Notes: a model not told the origin generated them from the sequence alone. A stretch of DNA of 64,000 nucleotides from Bacteroidota bacterium (GCA_029572935.1 JAKQHM010000038.1:38823-102822), one strand, 5' to 3'. Counted from the first letter of the stretch, positions 35,182 to 44,810 are shown. Translations and numbers: made by a program.

Positions 35182-36213
35182 ATGAAATTATTCAATTTAT
35201 TCATGCAGGAACTGGCGGTGGATCTGGGTACCGCCAACACCCTGATCATCCAGGACGACAAAGTAGTGGTGGACGAACCCTCCATCGTGGCCATAGACAA
35301 AAAAACCGGTGAAACCATCGCCGTAGGCAACAAGGCCATGCAAATGCACGAGAAGACCCACCGCAACATAGAGACGATCAGACCCCTCAAGGACGGAGTG
35401 ATCGCAGATTTCCAGGCTGCGGAGAACATGATCCAGGGAATGATCAATATGATCGGCCACAAAAGAAGATTTTTTACCCATCTCAGGATGGTGATCTGCA
35501 TTCCCAGCGGGATCACGGAAGTAGAAAAAAGAGCTGTTTTTGATTCTGCAGACCACGTGGATTCCAAGGAAACCTATCTGATTCACGAACCTATGGCCGC
35601 AGCTTTGGGCATTGGCCTGGACGTAGAGGAACCTGTGGGCAATATGGTCATCGATATTGGCGGGGGCACTACGGAAATTGCGGTAATCGCCCTTTCCGGT
35701 ATTGTATGTGATCAGTCCATAAGAGTTGCAGGAGACGAATTTACCGAAGACATCATTGACTTCATGCGCCGTGAACACAACCTGCTTATCGGCGAACGCA
35801 CCGCAGAAAAAGTCAAGATACACGTTGGCTCTGCTCTGACTCATCTGGACACCCCCCCAGAGCCTTATGCAGTGAATGGACGTGACCTGATGACAGGCAT
35901 TCCAAGGCAAATCATGATCGGCTATCAGGAAATAGCCGGTGCCCTTGATAAATCCATCATGAAGATCGAGGAAGCTGTCTTAAAAGCACTGGAGCTCACT
36001 CCTCCTGAACTGGCTTCTGACATTTACCGTACCGGATTATACCTGACAGGAGGCGGAGCCCTGTTGCGGGGACTCGACAAGAGGCTGAGCATGAAGACCC
36101 ATCTCCCGGTCATCGTCGCTGACGATCCTCTGAGGGCCGTGGTGCGGGGCACGGGGATTGCGCTGAAAAACACCGATCGCTTTTCATTCCTGATTGACAG
36201 GAAAAGTCTTTGA
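35182..36213 (+). CDS. mreB: Rod-shape actin homologue MreB
   Basis: A 343-residue bacterial actin that polymerises under the membrane and guides side-wall peptidoglycan synthesis. ATPase motifs are clear: DLGTANTLI (phosphate 1), GNMVIDIGGGTTEIAVI (phosphate 2) and YLTGGGALLRGLDKRLS (adenosine). The N-terminus (MKLFNLFMQELAVDL) supplies an amphipathic membrane-binding stretch. It heads the mreB-mreC-mreD-mrdA cluster. Confidence 0.97.
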   Translation: MKLFNLFMQELAVDLGTANTLIIQDDKVVVDEPSIVAIDKKTGETIAVGNKAMQMHEKTHRNIETIRPLKDGVIADFQAAENMIQGMINMIGHKRRFFTHLRMVICIPSGITEVEKRAVFDSADHVDSKETYLIHEPMAAALGIGLDVEEPVGNMVIDIGGGTTEIAVIALSGIVCDQSIRVAGDEFTEDIIDFMRREHNLLIGERTAEKVKIHVGSALTHLDTPPEPYAVNGRDLMTGIPRQIMIGYQEIAGALDKSIMKIEEAVLKALELTPPELASDIYRTGLYLTGGGALLRGLDKRLSMKTHLPVIVADDPLRAVVRGTGIALKNTDRFSFLIDRKSL

Positions 36214-36292
36214 ATCCCGGATCTCCCGTCCAAGGGGAGAATCTGTTTTATTAATTCTCAAAATTATCCCTTCAAAACAATTTTGAAGATGC

Positions 36293-37141
36293 ATGCTTGA
36301 CGCACTGAGGATCATAGTAAAAAACGGCTCTATTATTTTGTTTCTGGTGCTCCAGCTGCTCTGTCTGTTTTGGATCGTCACCTACAATCAGAAGCAAGGA
36401 GAGATCTATTTTTTCAGCCTTCAATTAGCTGCTGACGCCTTGGAAAAAAAAGTACAAAACATCACCAGCTACATATCCCTTAGGGATCAGATCAACGAGG
36501 TAAGAAACGAAAATGCGGTCCTGCTCGAAAAATTGCTGAACGAACGACATTCTCATTCTTCCCAACCGGAAATCAATCCAGGCACTGACAGCACCCTGGG
36601 TCTTTTTGGAGCATCCTACAGGGTCCTGGCAGCCAATGTCATCAACAATTCGATATCGCGTAAAAACAACTACCTGACTCTAGACAAGGGTGGCGCTGAT
36701 GGCGTGAATCCCGGCATGGCAGTCATCACCCCAAAAAGTATTGTGGGCATCGTGACGGACACTTCCCGACATTTTTGTCTGGTTATGTCCCTCCTGCATT
36801 CCAACTCCAGAGTGAGTGCAAAGCTTAAAAGAAGCGGTTTTTTTGGATCTCTAATCTGGAAGGAATCCGACCCCCGCGATCTGTCCCTGGAAGACATCCA
36901 GAAATATGCCGACGTCCTGGTAGGAGATACGGTGGTGACCAGTGGTTTTTCGATCATCTTTCCGGAAGGACTTCCAATTGGCATCGTGACTTCTCTGGGA
37001 ACGGAGCCTGGAGCTTTCACCTACAGTATTAAGGTCAGACTATTTGAATCTCTCTCTTCCGTTCGGTCTGTTTACCTGATCGATAATCCATTCAAGGACG
37101 AAAAGAAATCACTGGAAAAAAAGAGACAGGAAGATGAATAA
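36293..37141 (+). CDS. mreC: Rod-shape determining protein MreC
   Basis: A 282-residue bitopic protein: membrane helix about residues 11-32, a coiled-coil region (about 45-85), then the periplasmic beta domain with YRVLAANVINNS, LTLDKGGADGVNPGMAV and VVTSGFSIIFPEGLPIGIV. It links MreB to the periplasmic synthases. It overlaps mreD by 8 bp, so translation is coupled. Confidence 0.93.
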   Translation: MLDALRIIVKNGSIILFLVLQLLCLFWIVTYNQKQGEIYFFSLQLAADALEKKVQNITSYISLRDQINEVRNENAVLLEKLLNERHSHSSQPEINPGTDSTLGLFGASYRVLAANVINNSISRKNNYLTLDKGGADGVNPGMAVITPKSIVGIVTDTSRHFCLVMSLLHSNSRVSAKLKRSGFFGSLIWKESDPRDLSLEDIQKYADVLVGDTVVTSGFSIIFPEGLPIGIVTSLGTEPGAFTYSIKVRLFESLSSVRSVYLIDNPFKDEKKSLEKKRQEDE

Positions 37142-37655
37142 GGAACTCAGATTGAATGTGATCAGGATCCTCCTGCTACTTTTTGTGCAGGTATTTCTGC
37201 TGAAGGACATTCAGATCTCAGAGGGTTCTGTACAATATCTGTACATCATCATATATCCTCTTGGCTTGTTACTTCTTCCCCTGGGCCTTCCACAGTTCTT
37301 TTTGATTCTGATTGCCTTTGTCTGCGGATTTACGGTCGATCTTTTTTACAAATCCATCGGCGTACATGCTGCTGCCAGCATGTGGGTGGCCGCAGCCCGC
37401 CCCCTCATTCTAAAGTATCTGGAACCAAAGACCGGGTATGGCACTGGGGTTTATCCCAATGCTTACCATCTGGGCACATTCTGGTTCATCCGCTACATCC
37501 TGCTTGGCATGTCGGTCTTCCTTTTTTCCTATTTTTGTATGGAAATATTCACACTGGTCTACATCGATCTAATTTTGATCAAAACATTGGTAAGCCTGAT
37601 GGTTTCCTGTTTTATTTTGTTTCTGATCCAGATCATTGCTAACCCCAAATATTGA
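37134..37655 (+). CDS. mreD: Rod-shape determining protein MreD
   Basis: A 173-residue integral membrane protein with about five helices and few conserved residues. Identification rests on position between mreC and the class B penicillin-binding protein gene, length, and hydrophobicity (FVCGFTVDLFYKSIGVHAAASMWVA is the usual conserved loop, shown in part). It overlaps both neighbours, so the cluster is tightly coupled. Confidence 0.85.
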   Translation: MNKELRLNVIRILLLLFVQVFLLKDIQISEGSVQYLYIIIYPLGLLLLPLGLPQFFLILIAFVCGFTVDLFYKSIGVHAAASMWVAAARPLILKYLEPKTGYGTGVYPNAYHLGTFWFIRYILLGMSVFLFSYFCMEIFTLVYIDLILIKTLVSLMVSCFILFLIQIIANPKY

Positions 37656-39508
37656 CGATTTTGGCACTGGATCAAAAAAAAATACGAATCTGGGCCGTGC
37701 AGGCATTTCTCGTCGCAGGATTTCTGATCTGTATACTTACACTTGCCAAACTTCAGATCCTGGACCCTTATTATATCAACCGGGCCAATGCCACCACCCT
37801 GAACCAAAAGACGATTTATCCTGCAAGGGGCTTGTTTTACGATCGCAATGGCAAACTTCTGGTGATCAATTACCCGGCATACGATATATACGTTACTTAT
37901 CGCGACATAAAGCCTGGGTTTGATACAACTGAACTCTGCGATTTGCTGGGGATCAGCAGGGAGGGCCTGATCAGTGGTCTGGAAAAAGATTGGACGCTTG
38001 AAAAATACAGCAAATCCGTACCCTTCGTTTTTCTGAAAAATGTCGATTCCCGCACCTACCTGAGATTTCAGGAAAACCTGTATAAATTCCCCGGCTTTCA
38101 GGGCGTGCTGCGCTCTATCCGGGAATATCCTGAACCCCACGGTGCTAATTTCCTGGGGTATCTGGGCGAAGTAAACAGATCAGACCTGGATAAGGAAGAA
38201 AGTTCTTACAAACCTGGGGACTACAAAGGAATTTCCGGATTGGAAAAACAATACGAAGAAGATCTGAAAGGACAAAAAGGCGTCAATTTTGTCATCCGGG
38301 ACAAACTGGGCAGGGATGTGGGCCAGTTTGAAAAAGGCAAGCTGGACCGAAAAGCGGTCTCAGGGAAAGACCTGATGCTCAGCGTGGACATCGAACTTCA
38401 GAAATACGGTGAAAAATTGATGACAGATAAGTTGGGCAGCATCGTGGCCATCGAACCTTCTACGGGTGAAATAATCTGTCTGGTCTCATCTCCCAGTTTC
38501 AATCCAAACCAGCTCAACTTTACCAAAAACAGAGGAAGGAATTATGCTGAACTGCTCAAGGATACACTCAAACCACTATTCGACCGATCTGCTTCAGCCG
38601 TTTATCCCCCAGGTTCCATCTTCAAACCCATTCTGGCGCTGGTGGCCATGCAAGAAGGTGTCTTAAATGAGTATACCAGCCATCCCTGCAGCGGTGCATA
38701 TTATTACCGGAATGTATCTTATGGCTGCCACCCGCATCCCCACCCGTCCAAACTGAGTATCGCCCTGCAGCATTCCTGCAATTCCTATTTTATCCAGGCG
38801 TTCCGTGATTTGGTCGAAATCCGTGGTTTTTCAAAGCCCCGGGAAGGTCTGGACCTGCTGGTCAAATATCTGAGCAGTTTCGGCCTGGGCAGGCCTCTGG
38901 ACTCTGACGTAGCCACAGAAAGCAGCGGATTCATTCCCAACTCAGACTTTTACTCCCGCATGTACAAAACGGACAGGTGGAGATCGACCTACATTATTTC
39001 AGTAGGCATCGGACAAGGGGAACTCCAGCTCACCACCCTGCAAATGGCCAATCTCGCAGCCTGCATAGCCAACCGGGGATTTTATTTCACACCTCATTTG
39101 CTCAAGGGATTTGCAGAAGGAGGAGGCGACATACCCTTGCGCTTCCGCGAGAAACACATCGTACCGATTGATAAAAAACATTTTTCACCCGTCATCGAGG
39201 GAATGGAAATGAGCGTCCGTTCTGGTACTGCATTCAAAGCATTTGAAAAAGAACTTTCCATTTGTGGCAAGACGGGTACCTCCCAAAATCCACATGGAGA
39301 TGACCACAGTGTTTTCTTTGCGTTTGCTCCCCGAGAAAACCCAAAAATTGCCATCGCTGTGTACGTGGAAAATGCAGGTTGGGGAGGAGAGGTGGCTGCA
39401 CCCATAGCCTCCCTGATGATCGAACACTACCTCAGAGATTCTGTATCCAGAAAAGAGCTGGAGACTGCTATGATCGAAAAAAATCTGATCAGAAAAATAA
39501 AATCATGA
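37652..39508 (+). CDS. mrdA: Penicillin-binding protein 2 (elongasome transpeptidase)
   Basis: A 618-residue class B PBP: one N-terminal membrane helix (about residues 13-33), a dimerisation/pedestal domain, and a transpeptidase domain with the catalytic triad motifs SIFK (Ser322), SCN (Ser375) and KTG (Lys540). It cross-links peptidoglycan for side-wall growth together with the MreBCD complex. No ATG fits: TTG at 37652 overlaps the mreD stop as TTGA, and TTG at 37661 is an alternative. rodA, its usual glycosyltransferase partner, does not follow; folA does. Confidence 0.94.
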   Translation: MTILALDQKKIRIWAVQAFLVAGFLICILTLAKLQILDPYYINRANATTLNQKTIYPARGLFYDRNGKLLVINYPAYDIYVTYRDIKPGFDTTELCDLLGISREGLISGLEKDWTLEKYSKSVPFVFLKNVDSRTYLRFQENLYKFPGFQGVLRSIREYPEPHGANFLGYLGEVNRSDLDKEESSYKPGDYKGISGLEKQYEEDLKGQKGVNFVIRDKLGRDVGQFEKGKLDRKAVSGKDLMLSVDIELQKYGEKLMTDKLGSIVAIEPSTGEIICLVSSPSFNPNQLNFTKNRGRNYAELLKDTLKPLFDRSASAVYPPGSIFKPILALVAMQEGVLNEYTSHPCSGAYYYRNVSYGCHPHPHPSKLSIALQHSCNSYFIQAFRDLVEIRGFSKPREGLDLLVKYLSSFGLGRPLDSDVATESSGFIPNSDFYSRMYKTDRWRSTYIISVGIGQGELQLTTLQMANLAACIANRGFYFTPHLLKGFAEGGGDIPLRFREKHIVPIDKKHFSPVIEGMEMSVRSGTAFKAFEKELSICGKTGTSQNPHGDDHSVFFAFAPRENPKIAIAVYVENAGWGGEVAAPIASLMIEHYLRDSVSRKELETAMIEKNLIRKIKS

Positions 39509-39999
39509 GAATATCCTGCATCGTCGCCATGAACAGCGAAGGGGTCATTGGCCTCGAAAACAAACTGCCCTGGCATCTGCCCGCCGATCTGAAGTACTTT
39601 CAAAAAACAACGCGCGGCCACCATGTACTGATGGGTCGTAATTGCTATGAGAGCATCGGCCGGCCGCTGCCTGCAAGAACCAATATCATCATCAGCAGAA
39701 ATCCCCTTTTTGCAGTAGCAGGTTGCTATCATTTCCAAACCATTGAAGAGGGCATCACACTGGCCCTGGACCATGGGGAGGATGAATTATTCATCATTGG
39801 TGGAGGTATGATCTATGAAGCCAGTCGCCACCTTTGGCACAGGATTTATCTCACCAGAGTCGATTATCAAGGAAAAGGTGATGTCTTTTTTCCGGATTTG
39901 GAATGGGATCAGTATCAGCAGGTTTCCGAAATTCACTTTCAACCGGAGGAAAAGAATACCTTGGCTTATTCATTTGAAGTATTTGACAAGATACTATGA
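39505..39999 (+). CDS. folA: Dihydrofolate reductase
   Basis: A 164-residue enzyme reducing dihydrofolate to tetrahydrofolate with NADPH. Signatures are IVAMNSEGVIGLENKLPWHLPADLKYF (shown in part; the PWHLPAD loop holds the active-site Asp), GRNCYESIGRPLPARTNIIIS and LFIIGGGMIYE. The ATG at 39505 overlaps the mrdA stop by 4 bp (ATGA), and its own stop overlaps the next gene in the same way. Confidence 0.96.
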   Translation: MRISCIVAMNSEGVIGLENKLPWHLPADLKYFQKTTRGHHVLMGRNCYESIGRPLPARTNIIISRNPLFAVAGCYHFQTIEEGITLALDHGEDELFIIGGGMIYEASRHLWHRIYLTRVDYQGKGDVFFPDLEWDQYQQVSEIHFQPEEKNTLAYSFEVFDKIL

Positions 40000-41294
40000 A
40001 TGAAAGCCTGCTTTCCTATTTTTGGAAAACCAGGTGCTTCCCGCAACAGTGCCTTAAGACCACGCACAACGAGGAGATTTCTATCATCTCGCCCGGCATG
40101 CCAAATTCCAATCAGGGCCCTGACTTTCTCATGGCAAAAATCCGGATTGGAGAGGTACTTTGGGTGGGTCAGGTAGAGATCCACGTCATGTCCTCTGACT
40201 GGCTCAGACATGGACATCAGTCAGACCCCAACTACCAAAATGTAGTCCTGCATGTCGTTTGGGAAGATGACCTGCCAGAAGAAAAAGGTTTGCCCCAGGC
40301 ACCTGTCCTCCAGCTGAAAGATTATATAAGCCCTAATCTGATCGATCTGTATCAAAATCTCACCGGTGCAAAATCACAGATAGCCTGTATCAGTTTGTTG
40401 AATGATGTGGAACCCATTCACCTAAGTGCACAAATCGAATCGGCATCGGTCGAGCGGCTGGAGGAAAAAGCGGAGCGAATGGCCACCGGACTTAGGCAAA
40501 ACGGATCTGACTGGGATGCCCTTTTTTACATAGAGATATGTCGCTACCTCAACAGTCCGGTGAATGCTCCTGCAGCAGAGGAATTGACAAAAAGGCTGTC
40601 CTGGAAATTAATACTTCGTACCCGAGAAGACCTTTTTAGGCTGGAATCCCTTGTATTGGGATGCGCAGGACTTCTTACTGAAAAAGCGGAGGATCTATTG
40701 TCTGAAAAAATGAGCGGGGAAGCAGGTTTCCTTCTACAAAAATACGGACTGATTCCTATGAAAGGAAGCGATTGGCACTATCTGAGAATGAGACCGGCCC
40801 ATTTTCCGGATTTGAGGCTGGCCCAACTCTGTGCATTTTTTCATTCATTGGAAAGACCTTTTCATTCGATACTGGATTGCAACAGCCTGGATCAAGCCAG
40901 GTCTTTATTTCAAATAAATCCCTCCCCATACTGGGACTTCCATTACCGGGCAGGCGGAAAAAAACATGCGCCTAAAATAAAACGCCTGGGGAGTCCCACG
41001 ATCGATCTTTTGTTTATCAACGTAATCTGCCCGATGATCCATCTGTTTGGCACACGTCAGGGCAAACCTGAATTCGGCAATCTTGCTCTTCAATGGCTGG
41101 AAGAGATCCCTGCCGAAAATAATAAATGGACCAGGATCTGGCAACAAACGGGCTTCTCATTGGAAAATGCCAGACAATCACAAGGGATCATCCGTCAATT
41201 CCGCCATTATTGCGAGCCAAAAAAATGCCTTCATTGCAAAATTGGACACAGGATCATGAGCAGACCGGATCGACTGGAACCAACATATCCCTGA
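39996..41294 (+). CDS. DUF2851 family protein
   Basis: A 432-residue cytosolic protein without signal or membrane segments, recognised as DUF2851 from SPGMPNSNQGPDFLMAKIRIG, WVGQVEIHVMSSDWLRHGH and NVVLHVVWEDD. The conserved Asp/Glu/His pattern in that N-terminal part resembles a nuclease-like core (inference). A C-terminal Cys cluster (CEPKKCLHCKIG) could bind zinc. The function is unknown. It is the last gene of the mreB-led cluster and overlaps folA by 4 bp. Confidence 0.82.
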   Translation: MNESLLSYFWKTRCFPQQCLKTTHNEEISIISPGMPNSNQGPDFLMAKIRIGEVLWVGQVEIHVMSSDWLRHGHQSDPNYQNVVLHVVWEDDLPEEKGLPQAPVLQLKDYISPNLIDLYQNLTGAKSQIACISLLNDVEPIHLSAQIESASVERLEEKAERMATGLRQNGSDWDALFYIEICRYLNSPVNAPAAEELTKRLSWKLILRTREDLFRLESLVLGCAGLLTEKAEDLLSEKMSGEAGFLLQKYGLIPMKGSDWHYLRMRPAHFPDLRLAQLCAFFHSLERPFHSILDCNSLDQARSLFQINPSPYWDFHYRAGGKKHAPKIKRLGSPTIDLLFINVICPMIHLFGTRQGKPEFGNLALQWLEEIPAENNKWTRIWQQTGFSLENARQSQGIIRQFRHYCEPKKCLHCKIGHRIMSRPDRLEPTYP

Positions 41295-41303
41295 TTTTTA
41301 TCA

Positions 41304-41311
41304 TATCTTTG
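41304..41311 (+). promoter_or_regulatory. -7 box of the PorT-like gene
   Basis: TATCTTTG, an exact TAnnTTTG, 11 bp before ATG 41323 and 20 bp before ATG 41332. The second ATG gives a more usual leader length. Confidence 0.45.
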
Positions 41312-41322
41312 TTTTACTAAAA

Positions 41323-42003
41323 ATGTCCCAAATGAAAAAAATAAGTATCCTGTTGACATTCCTGCTAGCCTGCTTTCGCTCAGAGGCCCAATCTCCCGGT
41401 TTTTTTGGTGGCATCAACTTTGGCCTTCAAAACAGCTGGATTTTTAATAAAAACGACTTTGACGAAGGTGGCCAACTCGATTTTGAAGCCACTTACAGGC
41501 CTGCCTTTGGGATCAATTTAGCTTATGGCTTCAGTGCTTCCTCCTCACTGGTATCGGGATTAATCTATTCCTTGCAGGGACAGAAATACGTCACGGCCAA
41601 CGTGGACAATGCAGATTTTTATACTGACCTGAGTTATCTGAAAATCCCCTTGCTCTATCAGCTTACCGCGGGAGGCGATCGAAAGGTTAATTTCTTGCTC
41701 CAAACAGGATTTCAGGCCTCATTTCTGCTATCAGCTCAATCGACCCGCAATCAGGCCTTCGGATTCTACACGCCTGATGAAATCGATGTCAAGGACCGTT
41801 ATGCTCCATTTGTTATGGACTTTGTATTGGGTCTGGGATTGCAGGTAAATTTTGATAAATGGGCCATTCAGGTCTTGTTCAGACCGGATTATTCCCTGAC
41901 TGATATAGAAAAAACCGGGGAAAAATCTTCCAGCAGGGCACTCACTCAGAATCTGACAGTTGGCATACCACAAGTAGGTGTGAATTATTATCTGAATCGC
42001 TGA
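41323..42003 (+). CDS. PorT-family outer-membrane beta-barrel protein
   Basis: A 226-residue protein: signal peptide ending near RSEAQ, then eight-strand-type barrel sequence (GFFGGINFGLQNSWIFN, FGINLAYGFSASSSLVSGLIYS in part) and a terminal strand. It fits the outer-membrane beta-barrel domain found in PorT and relatives. PorT itself is a T9SS component, but the domain is common and the exact role cannot be assigned. Either the ATG at 41323 or 41332 may be used. It is followed by lpxK in the same direction. Confidence 0.78.
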   Translation: MSQMKKISILLTFLLACFRSEAQSPGFFGGINFGLQNSWIFNKNDFDEGGQLDFEATYRPAFGINLAYGFSASSSLVSGLIYSLQGQKYVTANVDNADFYTDLSYLKIPLLYQLTAGGDRKVNFLLQTGFQASFLLSAQSTRNQAFGFYTPDEIDVKDRYAPFVMDFVLGLGLQVNFDKWAIQVLFRPDYSLTDIEKTGEKSSSRALTQNLTVGIPQVGVNYYLNR

Positions 42004-42024
42004 TCCTTCCTTTCAATTCTGACC

Positions 42025-43077
42025 TTGAAAAAACTTTTTGCGATCCTGCTTTCTCCGATTTCATTGCTTTACGGAGTGGTGGTCGGAGTGTACCAGGGCT
42101 TATATCTCGCCGGTGTACTGAAGTCCACCCGGTTCAATATCCCAGTAATCGCTGTGGGTAATTTATCTGTTGGCGGCACAGGAAAATCCCCTCATGTGGA
42201 ATACCTGATCCGCTTGTTACGCGATTACCTGCACGTCGGAGTGATCAGCAGAGGGTATATGAGAAAAACAAGGGGTTTCATAGAGCTCAATGTACAATCC
42301 ACGGCAGAAGATGTGGGAGATGAACCCCTTCAAATCAAGAGGAAGTTCCCGGACATACCGGTTGCAGTCCACGAAAACAGGTCATTTGGTATTCCCTTGC
42401 TGTTGAGACAACATCCGGAGATCCAGACCATCCTCATGGACGATGCGTTTCAGCATCTCCAGGTCAGGCCGGGTCTAAATCTGCTGCTCACAGAGTACGA
42501 TCAGTTATATGTAAACGACTATTTGCTGCCAAGTGGTAGATTGAGGGAATGGCGATATGGTGCCAACAGAGCTGATTTCATCATCGTCACCAAATGTCCG
42601 GATCATCTACTTCAGTCGGACAGGGACCTTGTAAGATCCAAACTTCGGACCACTGCGGGTCAAAAGGTCTTTTTCAGCAAGATCAGATATGAAAATCCCT
42701 ACTCTGTCTTTCAATCCTCGGAAAACTTTCTGCTCAACGATTCCCTTGAGGTCATTTTGGTCAGTGCAATCGCACAGAGCTCTTATTTGAATCGTTATCT
42801 GGAATCAAAAGTAGCCTCTGTCCGTTCATTCCGATATGAGGATCACCACTTCTTCAAGGATCCTGAAGTAGAAGAGCTGATTCGCGAATACCATTCGATC
42901 TCACACTCGAACAAAATGCTGCTTACAACTGAAAAGGACGCGGTCCGGTTGAGCCGTTACCGCAACCGTTTTGAGACAGCCGGAATTACCCTTTACGCCA
43001 TGCCGATTTCCATCGAATTCTTTGGCGATGATTTCGATCAAAGTATCCGGGATTTTCTCCTGAACTTCAAGGTCTGA
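42025..43077 (+). CDS. lpxK: Tetraacyldisaccharide 4'-kinase LpxK
   Basis: A 350-residue inner-membrane-associated kinase that adds the 4' phosphate in lipid A synthesis, so the cell makes lipopolysaccharide. Its P-loop is GGTGKS at residues 50-55 within AVGNLSVGGTGKSPHVEYL. Further signatures are ISRGYMRKTRG, GDEPLQIKRKFPDIPVAV and MDDAFQHLQVRPGLNLLL. The start is a TTG at 42025, followed by a hydrophobic N-terminus (LKKLFAILLSPISLLYGVVV). It precedes the RemB/Wzi-like gene by 2 bp. Confidence 0.94.
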   Translation: MKKLFAILLSPISLLYGVVVGVYQGLYLAGVLKSTRFNIPVIAVGNLSVGGTGKSPHVEYLIRLLRDYLHVGVISRGYMRKTRGFIELNVQSTAEDVGDEPLQIKRKFPDIPVAVHENRSFGIPLLLRQHPEIQTILMDDAFQHLQVRPGLNLLLTEYDQLYVNDYLLPSGRLREWRYGANRADFIIVTKCPDHLLQSDRDLVRSKLRTTAGQKVFFSKIRYENPYSVFQSSENFLLNDSLEVILVSAIAQSSYLNRYLESKVASVRSFRYEDHHFFKDPEVEELIREYHSISHSNKMLLTTEKDAVRLSRYRNRFETAGITLYAMPISIEFFGDDFDQSIRDFLLNFKV

Positions 43078-43079
43078 TC

Positions 43080-44750
43080 ATGAAACGGATATTTCAGATC
43101 GCCTTTCTGGGAATTATAGGTTATCTCCAGGCTCAAAACGGAGCCCTCCTTGACGCAGATCTGGAAGAAGCCCTTCTTCTCAGAATGGAGATCAGGTCGT
43201 CGGGAAAGTTCAATATGCCTGTTTCTCTCTCCGCTCTTCATTATAGCGACATACTTTGCAGATTACCAAAGGACAGCAGTCACAGACGGATTCCAGTAGA
43301 TTTAGGCCGGCACCTCCGGTATTTCCAAGATAACTATCCCGAGCCAGACCTGCAAAGTTCCCTTCCTGAAAAACCAGTTTCGGGAATCTTAGGCAATTTC
43401 TTTCGGTCAGGACATTTTTACAACGAAAATGGAGAACGTTTTTTTTTCCGGATCAACCCACTTCTGGAAATCAAGGCAGGAACTGATTCAAAAGGTTCAT
43501 TGGTGTTTACTAACCGCAGGGGCATTCATCTTCATGGAGGGATTGGCCAACGGATCAGATTCTATAGTGCACTGACAGAAACCCAGACCGCCCCAGGCAA
43601 TCAGGTAAGCCGATATGTAAATCAAAACCTTGGATTCCCCGGAGCGAATTTCCTCAAAGATTTTTCATCAGATTGGTTAAAAGGAAAACCTGCCTGGGAT
43701 TTTCTCACGGCAGAAGGAGTGGTGGACTATCGCGCAGGAGAATTCCTGCATTTCAGTCTGGGTCATGGGAGACAAAAGACCGGGGAAGGTTTGCGCAGTT
43801 TGTTCCTCTCGGATTTTTCAGCACCTCGCTTTTTCCTGCAAATGGACGCCCGCATTTCCCGATTTTCTTACCGCTCGGTCTGGTCTGAATTAAATGCTGA
43901 AACCAGATACAGAAATGGTACGGATCGCCTGCTCACCAAAAAATATCTGGCACATCATTACTTTGAGGCTAAGCTCAACTCAAGATGGAGACTGGGAATC
44001 ATGGAGTCTGTCATTTTTGCAAGAGACCAGGGTTTCGAATGGCAGTACCTGAATCCGGTCATTCTGTTACGCTCCGTAGAGCAGGGATTGGGAAGCCCGG
44101 ACAATGCGTTCATGGGACTTTCCAGCTCTTATATTCTGGGAGCCAATTGCAAATTCTATGCACAATGGCTGATCGATGAATTCCTTTTCAAACGGCTCAC
44201 AGGAAAGCCGGGAGGATGGTGGGGAAACAAATACGGCATACAGACCGGTTTAAACTATACAAACCTGGCAGGAATTCCGATGTTGGACCTGACCCTTGAA
44301 TACAATATGGTGAGGCCCTTTACCTACGCTTATCAGGACAGCATTCAAAATTATACCCATGCGCATCAGGCACTGGCCCATCCCCTGGGGGCTAACTTCC
44401 GGGAGCTCTTGCTGAAACTGACTTACCCGTTGGGCAAAAAATGGGAACTGGACTACAACCTGATGTATTTTGTTAAAGGTACTGATCCGGATGACCGCAA
44501 TTTTGGTGGAAATATTCTGAGAGATTACCGATCGAGGATTTCCGATTTTGGGAATACCACCGGACAAGGGCTTCGGGACGAGGTATTATTCCAAACCTTT
44601 TATCTGTCTTATAGCATTTGGCATCGAACTTATCTGGATCTGGATCTCCTCTGGCGCAAGGAGCTTCATGCAAATGGCAGTGGTCAAATTTGGTTCATGG
44701 CGGGAATCCGCATGAACCTGGACAGGCAAAACAGAAGATTGTTTTTCTGA
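43080..44750 (+). CDS. Outer-membrane protein resembling RemB / Wzi capsule-assembly barrels
   Basis: A 556-residue exported protein with a short signal peptide (to about YLQAQ) and long beta-barrel-like sequence. Motifs such as LHFSLGHGRQKTGEGLRSLFLS, EYNMVRPFTYAY and NYTHAHQALAHPLGANFRELL match what I remember of Bacteroidota gliding protein RemB and the Wzi capsule-assembly group. It may hold or organise surface polysaccharide. It starts 2 bp after lpxK, so an envelope role is consistent. Family memory only; no search. Confidence 0.65.
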   Translation: MKRIFQIAFLGIIGYLQAQNGALLDADLEEALLLRMEIRSSGKFNMPVSLSALHYSDILCRLPKDSSHRRIPVDLGRHLRYFQDNYPEPDLQSSLPEKPVSGILGNFFRSGHFYNENGERFFFRINPLLEIKAGTDSKGSLVFTNRRGIHLHGGIGQRIRFYSALTETQTAPGNQVSRYVNQNLGFPGANFLKDFSSDWLKGKPAWDFLTAEGVVDYRAGEFLHFSLGHGRQKTGEGLRSLFLSDFSAPRFFLQMDARISRFSYRSVWSELNAETRYRNGTDRLLTKKYLAHHYFEAKLNSRWRLGIMESVIFARDQGFEWQYLNPVILLRSVEQGLGSPDNAFMGLSSSYILGANCKFYAQWLIDEFLFKRLTGKPGGWWGNKYGIQTGLNYTNLAGIPMLDLTLEYNMVRPFTYAYQDSIQNYTHAHQALAHPLGANFRELLLKLTYPLGKKWELDYNLMYFVKGTDPDDRNFGGNILRDYRSRISDFGNTTGQGLRDEVLFQTFYLSYSIWHRTYLDLDLLWRKELHANGSGQIWFMAGIRMNLDRQNRRLFF

Positions 44751-44810
44751 TCCTACGCCTCCATAGACATAAATGCCGGAGTGAGGCCCCAATACAAATC
44801 GCTTCGTTTA

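Noticed and set aside
35197..35910. 237-codon minus-strand frame opposite mreB
   Set aside because: It is antisense to a highly conserved gene, with no domain pattern or promoter.
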